DNA from: Hippasteria phrygiana
Taxonomy: Eukaryota; Echinodermata; Asteroidea; Valvatida; Goniasteridae
Length of the DNA: 64,000 nucleotides
Reading direction: 5' to 3'
NCBI GenBank assembly: GCA_037893225.1
Contig: JAZGUH010000113.1
Coordinates: 2,170,001-2,234,000, forward strand
Of the stretch, positions 56,768-64,000 are shown piece after piece. Numbering within the stretch: position 1 is the first letter of the stretch; every line of letters starts with the position of its first letter. The translations under genes and the position numbers were made by a program. The notes below the pieces were generated by a model that made no database searches, was not told the DNA's origin, and saw only the letters and a program-made list of their open reading frames with translations.

Positions 56768-58242
56768 CCAAATGCCCATAGCATTTGTACACGTTTTCTT
56801 TCTTACCGGCACTTTGGCTACTTTTATGCTGCCGATTGGCTTTAAACTTGGCAGACACTTGGACTAACTGCTCAGAATGTATGCCGAACATTTACGTCAT
56901 GATGACGTCATCACGTGATTTTTTATGAATTTTTGAAATTTCAAAATCGTAAAATTCTTTTCAATATATCTAGCGAACAAAACAAGATATTTTCGAAATT
57001 CTTTTTGTTATAGCTTTGGTATGTCTCAAAGATATGCCCTAAAAAGCGAAAATTGTGTGACGTCATGATGACGTCATCAAAAATGTTTTTTTTTTTAACG
57101 CATGTAAGGGTCAATCCGATTACAAAAATGTATATATTGAATTTTCCTCTCCCTAATTCCAAAATTTCATGATCGTGGCTCACTCAAGTAAGAAATAACA
57201 GCCATTTCAAAATTTAGACCAAATTCAATATAACACAAAGGAATTCTGGGAAGGGCAGATAACCATGGCTTAAATGTGCATGCTGTTTATAAAAAGGTTG
57301 ATTTGTAGTCTTTGTTCAAGTCGCTGAATTTTAAAATTGTGTAAATCGTAACATTCTTTTCAATATATCTAGCGAACAAAACAAGAAATTTTCTAAATTC
57401 TTTTTGTTATAGCTTTGGTATGTCTCAAAGATATGCCCTAAAAAGCGAAAATTGTGTGACGTCATGATGACGTCATGAAAAAATTCTTTTTTTCAAGTCG
57501 CTAGAATATTGCCCATAGCATTTGTAAACGTTTTCTTTCTTACCGGCCACTTTACCTAATTTTAAACTTGGCAGACACTTACCCCAACTGCTCACAATGT
57601 GTGCCGAACTTTTACGTCATAATGACGTCATCACATGTCACGTGACGTCATCTTAAAGGGGCATTTTTCTAAGCCATATATCTACAAAAGTACAAGTTCG
57701 ATTAAGTTAAAATGTAATATCTAGGTATTCCAGTAGTTTTATAAATGAAAATTGACATGACGTTATGATGACGTCATCACATGTGACGTCATCTTAAAGG
57801 GGCAGTTTTTGAAGGCGCATATCTACAGAAGTACATGTCCGATTAAGTTTAAAAGTAATATCTAGGTAGCCCAGTAGGTTTATAGATGAAAATTGACATG
57901 ACATGATGATGACGTCATCACATGTCACGTGACGTCATCTTAAAGGGGCAGTTTTTGAAGCCATATAATATAAACAAAAGTACAAGTCCGATTAAGTTGA
58001 AAAGTTATATCTAGGTAGGTCAGCAAGTTTATAGATGAAAATTTATGTGACGTTATGATGACGTCATCACATGTTACTACTACAAACAACTTTAATTAAT
58101 TTCAAAATTAACATAGAAAACTGGCAGCAGCGCGATTGGTTGACAAACTTAAATTATTGTATTCACATTTCACATCCAAACTAAAAAAACAAAAACGAAA
58201 CAGCCCTGTGTTTGTCCACAAACACCAACCTCATGCCTCTAG
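56768..58242 (+). repeat. Diverged block ending in hairpin and CTAG
   Basis: Starts CCAAATGCCCATAGCATTTG. The left part resembles block A; the right part has units of the CATCTTAAAGGGGCA type. Terminal hairpin 58208-58225 and CTAG 58239-58242. Confidence 0.82.
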
Positions 58243-58265
58243 TTTTTTTTTTTTTTCTTTTTCAG

Positions 58266-59443
58266 CCAAATGCCCATAGCATTTGTACACGTTTTCTTTC
58301 TTACTGGCACTTTGGCTACTTTTATGCTGCCGATTGACTTCAAACTTGGCAGACACTTAGACTAACTGCTCAGAATGTATGCCGAACATTTACGTCATGA
58401 TGACGTCATCACGTGATTTTTTATGAATTTTTGAAATTTTAAAATCATAATATTCTTTTCAATATATCTAGCGAACAAAACAAGATATTTTCAAAATTCT
58501 TTTTGTTATAGCTTTGGTATGTCTCAAAGATATGCACTAAAAGAAAAAAAAATGTGTGATGTCATGATGACGTCATCAAAAATGTGCTTTTTTAAAACAC
58601 ATATAAGGATAGGTCCGATCGTCATGAAAATTGGTGGGTAGGTAGATACTGGCACTAGGATGCAAAATCCAAAGTGACGTCATGATGACGTCATCACGTG
58701 ATTTGTTATGAATTTTTGAAATTTTGAAATCGTAACATTCTTTTAAATATATCTCGCAAACAAAACAAGATATTTTCAAAATTCTGTTTGATACAGCTTT
58801 TGGTATGTCTCAAAGATATGCCCTAAAAGGCGAAAATTGTGTGACGTCATAATGACGTCATCAATTGTTTTTCTTTTTACGCATGTAAGGGTCGGTCCGA
58901 TTAAAAGAATTTATACATTGAATTTTTCTCCACCTAATTCAACAATTTCGTGATCGTGGCTCACTCAAGTATTAAGAAATAACAGGCATCTGAAAATTGT
59001 GACCAAATTCAATATAACACAAAGGAATTCTGGGAAGGACAGAAACCATGGCTTTCATGTGGCATGCTGTCTATAAAGAGTTGATCTCTAGTCTTTTTTT
59101 CAAGTCGTTAGACAAGTCGTAGGCAGACACTTACACCAACTGCTCAGAATGTGCGCCGAACTTTTACGTCATGATGACGTCATCACATGTCATGTGACGT
59201 CATCTTAAAGGTGCATTTTTTGAAGCCATATATCTACAAAAGTACAAGTCAGATTAAGTTAAAACGTGGTATTTAGTTATGCCAGCATGTGTTAGATGAA
59301 ACTTTATGTGACGTCATGATGACGTCATCGGCTAATTTTCTAAAAAAAATTTCATTTTTGAAATTTCATTTAAATCACATAATTTTACACAAAAAAACAA
59401 AACAGCCCTGTGTTTGTCCACAAACACTGCACCATACATCTAG
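58266..59443 (+). repeat. Diverged block ending in hairpin and CTAG
   Basis: Starts CCAAATGCCCATAGCATTTG after TTTTTCAG. Hairpin 59410-59427, CTAG 59440-59443. Unit sequence is intermediate between the two minisatellite types. Confidence 0.82.
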
Positions 59444-59489
59444 TTTTTCTTTTTTTTTTTTTTTTCTTTTTTTTGTTCTTCTTTTTCAG

Positions 59490-60620
59490 CCAAAATGCCC
59501 ATAGCATTTGTACACGTTTTCTTTCTTACTGGCACTTTGGCTACTTTTATGGTGCCGATTGGCTTTAAACTTGGCAGACACTTAGACTAACTGCTCAGAA
59601 TGTATGCCGAACATTTACGTCATGATGACGTCATCACGTGATTTTTTATGAATTTTTGAAATTTTGAAATCGTAAAATTCTTTTCAATATATCTAGCGAA
59701 CAAAACAAGATATTTTCAAAATTCTTTTTGTTATAGCTTCGGTATGTCTCAAAGATATGCACTAAAAGGGACAAAAATGTGTGATGTCATGATGACGTCA
59801 TCAAAAATGTGCTTTTTTAAAACACATATAAGGATAGGTCCGATCGTCATGCAAATTGGTGGGTAGGTAGATACTGTCACTGGGATGCTGAATCCAAAGT
59901 GACGTCATGATGACGTCATCACGTCATTTTTTATGAATTTTTCAAAATTTGAAAATCGTAACATTCTTTTCAATATATCTAGCGAACAAAACAAGATATT
60001 TTCAAAATTCTTTTTGTTATAGCTTTGGTATGTCTCAAAGATATGCCCTAAAAAGGAAAAAAATGTGTGACGTCATGATGACGTCATCAAAAATGTGCTT
60101 TTTAAAAACACATATAAGGATAGGCCCGATCGTCATGAAAATTGGTGGGTAGGTAGATACTGCCACCAGCATGCCAAATCTGAAATGACGTCATGATGAC
60201 GTCATCATGTGATTTGTTATGAATTTTTGAAATTTTGAAATCGTAAAATTCTTTTAAATATATCTGGCAAACAAAACAAGATATTTTTAAAATTCTTTTT
60301 GTTATAGCTTTGGTAGGTCTCAAAGATATGCCCTAAAAAGGAAAAAAATGTGTGACGTCATGATGACATCATCAAAAATGTGCTTTTTAAAAACACATAT
60401 AAGGATAGGTCCGATCGTCATGAAAATTGGTGGGTAGGTAGATACTGTCACTAGCATGCAAAATCTGAAATGATGTCATGATGACGATGTCATGATGACG
60501 TAATCGGCATTTTTTTTAATGATTTTTGAAATTTTTGAAATTTCATTTTAATCACAAAATTTTACACCAAAAAACAAAACAGCCCTGTGTTTGTCCACAA
60601 ACACTGTACCAGATGTCTAG
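59490..60620 (+). repeat. Block D, near-identical to block A
   Basis: Same start, unit order and end as 53452-54582, including hairpin 60587-60604, spacer TGTACCAGATGT and CTAG. The two copies are about 6 kb apart. Confidence 0.9.
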
Positions 60621-60642
60621 TTTTTTTTTTTTTCTTTTTCAG

Positions 60643-63138
60643 ACTTTTTGCCCATAGCATTTGTACACGTTTTCTTTCTGCCAGGCACTTTGGCTACTTT
60701 TATGCAGCCGATTGCCTTTAAACTTAACAGACACTTAGACCAACTGCTCAGGATGCATGCCGAACTATTACGTCATGATGACGTCATCACGTGATTTTTT
60801 ATGAATTTTTGAATTTTGAAAATCGTAACATTCATTAAATTATATCTAGCGAACAAAACAAGATATTTTCAAAATTCTTTTTCTTATAGCTTTGGTATGT
60901 CTCAAAGATATGCCCTAAATTGCGAAAATTGTGTGACGTCATGATGACGTCATCAAAAATGTGTTTTTTTGTTAACGCATGTAAGGGTCAATCCGATTAC
61001 AAAAATTTATATATTGAATTTTCCTGTACCCAATTCCAAAATTTCATGATCGTGGCTCACTCAAGTAAGAAATAACAGCCATTTCAAAATTTAGACCAAA
61101 TTCAATATAACACAAAGGAATTCTGAGAAGGACAGATAACCATGGCTTAAATGTGCTTGCTGTTTATAAAAGCGGTTGATTTCTGGTCTTTTTTCAAGTC
61201 GCTGAATTTTTGAAGTTATAAAATCGTAACATTCTTTTCACTATATCTAGCGAACAAAACAAGATATTTTCAAAATTCTTTTTGTTATAGCTTTGGTATG
61301 TCTCAAAGATATGCCCTAAAAGGCAAAAATTGTGTGACGTCATGATGACGTCATCAAACAATTCTTTTTTTTTAAACTCATGTTAGGGTCAATCCGATTA
61401 CAAAAATGTATACATTGAATTTTTCTGTACGTAATTCCAAAATTTCATGATCGTGGCTCACTCAAGTAAGAAATTACAGCCATTTCAAAATTTAGACCAA
61501 ATTCAATATAACACAAAGGAATTCTGGGACGGGCAGATAACCATGGCTATTATGTGCTTGCTGTTTATAAAAGGGGTTGATTTCTAGTCTTTTTTCAAGT
61601 CGCTGAATTTTTGAATTTTTTAAATCGTAACATTCTTTTCAATATATCTAGCGAACAAAACAAGACATTTTAAAAATTATTTTTGTTATAGCTTTGGTAT
61701 GTCTCAAAGATATGCCCTAAAAAGCGAAAATTGTGTGACGTCATGATGACGTCATAAAAAAAATATTTTTTAAGTCGCTAGAATATTGCCCATAGCATTT
61801 GTAAACTTTTTCTTTCTTACCGGCCACTTTGGCTACTTTTTAACTTGGCAGACACTTACCCCAACTGCTCACAATGTGTGCCGAACCTTTACGTCATGAT
61901 GACGTCATCACATGTCACGTGACGTCATCTTAAAGGGGCATTTTTCGAAGCCATATATCTACAAAAGTACAAGTCCGATTAAGTTGGAACGTAATATCTA
62001 GGTATGCCACCGGGTGTTATAGATGAACATTGACATGACGTTATGATCAAGTCATAACATGTCACGTGGTGTCATCTTAAAGGGGCACTCGCTAGATTAT
62101 TGCCCTTAGCATTTGTAAACGTTTTCTTTCTTACTGGCCACTTTGGCTACTTTTAAACTTGGCAGACACTTACCCCAACTGCTCACAACGTGTGGCGAAC
62201 TTTTACGTCATGATGATGTCATCACATGTCACGTGACGTCATCTTAAAGGGGCATTTTTTCGAAGCCATATATCTACAAAAGTACAAGTCCGATTAAGTT
62301 GAAACGTAATATCTAGGTATGCCACCGGGTGTTATAGATGGAAATTGACATGACGTTATGATGACGTCATCACATGTTACGTGACGTCATCTTAAAGGGG
62401 CAGTTTTTGAAGCCATATATATTAAGAAGTACATGTCCGATTAAGTTGAAAAGTAATATCTAGGTAGCCCAATAGGTTTATAGATGAAAATTGACATGAC
62501 ATTATTATGATGTCATCACATGTCACATGACGTCATCTTAAAGGTGCAGTTTTTGAAGCCATATATAAACAAAAGTACAAGTCCGATTAAGTTCAAAAGT
62601 AATATCTAGGTAGCCCAGTAGGTATTTTAAATTAAAAAATTATTGATGTCATGATTACGTCATCACTTGTTTCGTGTCATTATCTTAAAGGGGCATTTTT
62701 CTCAAAGCCATATATCTTCAAAAGTACAGGTCCGATTTATTTGAAATGTAATATATAGTCGGGTAGGCAAGCAGGTTTATAGATGAAAATTGACGTGACG
62801 TGACGTCATCACATGTCACGTCACGTTATCTTAAAGGGGCAGTTTTTAAAGCCATACATTGTATATCTACAAAAGTACAAGTTCGATTATTTTAAATGTA
62901 ATATCTAGGTAGGTCAGCAAGTTTACAGATGAAAATGTACATTACGTTATGATGACGTCATCACAAGTGACTATTACAAACAACTTTAATTATTTTCAAA
63001 GTCTAACAAAGAAAACTGGCAGCAGCGCGATTGTTTGACAAACTTAAATTATTGTATTCTCATTTCACATCCAAAAAATAAAAAAACAAAAACGAAACAG
63101 CCCTGTGTTTGTCCACAAACACCTCCCTCTGGCTCTAG
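60643..63138 (+). repeat. Last block of the array
   Basis: Starts after TTTTTCAG with a diverged ACTTTTTGCCCATAGCATTT. Many units of both types follow. Ends with hairpin 63105-63122, spacer CTCCCTCTGGCT and CTAG 63135-63138, after which non-array sequence begins. Confidence 0.85.
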
Positions 63139-64000
63139 TTTTCCGAATGTTTTTCTCAGCTGCATGTTTTCGCAAATTTGTCAAACCTTTCGATGCATCT
63201 TCTGCAGCGGCGGCAAACACTGTCAATTCATTGAGAATGAGCTGCTTTCTTGAACTGGATAAATGAGTAATTTACTAGCGATTGGAACAATTTTGATTTC
63301 CGGCCTCGACTCGAATTTATAATATGTGTACCTTTTCTATCTCTGTTTAAACATAAAATACATGTATTTCCTGACCAGAAAAAATCCAGATCGTTTATCG
63401 TAGTCACTAAGACTAGTGGGCCTTGTCTTGATGGAAAAAAGTGCTCGGAGTCGTTTTGCTGATGTGACGTGACGAACAGGATGTTAACGCGGGCGCGAGC
63501 GCACACATACAGTAGATGTAGAAGGTAATGGCACTTTTGGCATTTCTATGCCCTTTGTGCCACAAACAAAATGCTTTGCGTGACGTGACTCTCGCTCATG
63601 CGTGGTTACAGAACAGTGACGTCATAGTTATCGGAAGGTGAGACTCGGGCTAGGCTGCTATAGGAGCAAGTTCGGTTGGGCGACTAGAGTGACTAGACTT
63701 AACCATAGTCGATCTAGATTTCACCCGAACGCTGCGCGGTTTGACCAGCTAGTGCAACTGGATCTACCTAGCTCCGGACTATGGTTTCTCTAGTCACTCG
63801 CGAGTTACGTCACGGTTTCAAGATGGAGGATCGGTAAACTGGGCAAGTTTTGCAAACGTTTACGATAATTTGTTGGTTTTGTCCAATGATAATAACTCTT
63901 TGCAATACGATAATGAATTATTTATTGCACCAAAGTTAAGTAGAGAAAAAAAATAGAAATAAATAATAGAAAATAGAAATGACATGCAAACATTTGCTTC
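63139..64000. other. Right flank, no gene recognised
   Basis: Begins with TTTTCC after the final CTAG. Short frames carry no recognised domain. A foldback lies at 63680-63802. The end is AT-rich. Confidence 0.45.
63680..63802. repeat. Foldback element
   Basis: GAGTGACTAG...ACCATAGTC (63688-63710) is inverted relative to GACTATGGT...CTAGTCACTC (63777-63799). GTCTAG and TAGATC words lie between. About 120 bp, MITE-like. Confidence 0.55.

Larger units (their letters stand above)
47407..63138 (+). mobile_element. Array of Helitron-like units with CRE-type minisatellites
   Basis: A 15.7-kb array. At least seven units end in a perfect hairpin, then CTAG, then a T run, the Helitron 3' signature: CTAG at 51223-51226, 53285-53288, 54579-54582, 58239-58242, 59440-59443, 60617-60620 and 63135-63138. 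Starts carry GGCT...AGCC hairpins or long pyrimidine tracts. Bodies are arrays of roughly 120-180-bp units, each carrying paired TGACGTCA palindromes. No Rep/helicase protein is present, so these are non-autonomous. The presence of subterminal sequences complementary between the two ends recalls the Helentron-associated (HINE) group. Orientation is set by the 3' hairpin-CTAG being on the right. Confidence 0.7.

Noticed and set aside
53911..60152. A 67-codon frame repeated four times at 53911, 55087, 56141 and 59949 (and its minus-strand 73-codon partner)
   Set aside because: They are translations of the same minisatellite units; identity follows from block duplication and the frames include the CRE motif read as DVMMTS or DDVIMTS. 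No codon bias or domain.
47407..63138. CRISPR-like array
   Set aside because: Regular palindromic repeats are present, but units are long and related throughout, spacers are not unique, and the context is animal DNA.
63590..63840. CRE-containing promoter with ATGGAGGAT start near the right edge
   Set aside because: The frame stops after five codons and the region is largely a foldback; no exon follows within the window.

Overview
This is a repeat-dominated stretch of animal genomic DNA. Spliceosomal exon-intron structure, animal transcription-factor families (MADF, BESS, a THAP-like scrap) and a mixed load of Ty3/Gypsy, Ngaro (tyrosine-recombinase retroelement), Harbinger, hAT, TTAA-class and Helitron-like elements fit a marine invertebrate deuterostome (echinoderm, hemichordate or lancelet). 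That placement is inference from the repertoire; no gene here fixes the species.

Layout. (a) 1-8.9 kb: a plus-strand MADF-BESS gene (exons 1921-2076, 3270-3408, 4172-4448), a possible THAP remnant, several small foldback elements and about 2.5 kb with nothing recognised. (b) 8,889-26,352: a 17.5-kb Ty3/Gypsy element with 1.29-kb LTRs, decayed gag and pol, and nested insertions. The main insertion (12,249-17,212, reverse orientation) is a gag-only LTR element with two 350-bp LTRs that read identical and an intact 1456-codon ORF. Near the 3' end lies a helicase fragment bracketed by two inverted copies of a small MITE (22,241-23,213). (c) 26.4-36.9 kb: mostly non-coding, with a TTAA-flanked element inserted into one arm of a palindrome (28,204-30,208), a textbook hAT MITE (31,415-31,604) and a 1.36-kb element with perfect 70-bp inverted ends (32,961-34,320). 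(d) 36.9-41.3 kb: a minus-strand Ngaro-type element with gag, RT/RNase H, tyrosine recombinase and SGNH-hydrolase reading frames. (e) 42.5-47 kb: a decayed minus-strand three-exon MADF gene whose second intron contains a decayed plus-strand Harbinger transposase and whose first intron contains two further small elements. (f) 47.4-63.14 kb: a 15.7-kb array of Helitron-like units. Their 3' ends are a hairpin followed by CTAG, their 5' ends are hairpins whose arm sequence matches the 3' subterminal sequence, and their bodies are minisatellites built on paired TGACGTCA sites. (g) 63.14-64 kb: unremarkable sequence with one foldback.

Apart from the MADF-BESS gene there is no convincing host protein-coding gene. 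Most open frames are repeat shadows. The best candidates for something new are the Helitron-like array with covarying ends and a fixed CRE/E-box motif, the recently inserted gag-only element with a 40-unit repeat in its Gag, the helicase fragment framed by MITEs, and the antisense-nested MADF/Harbinger pair.
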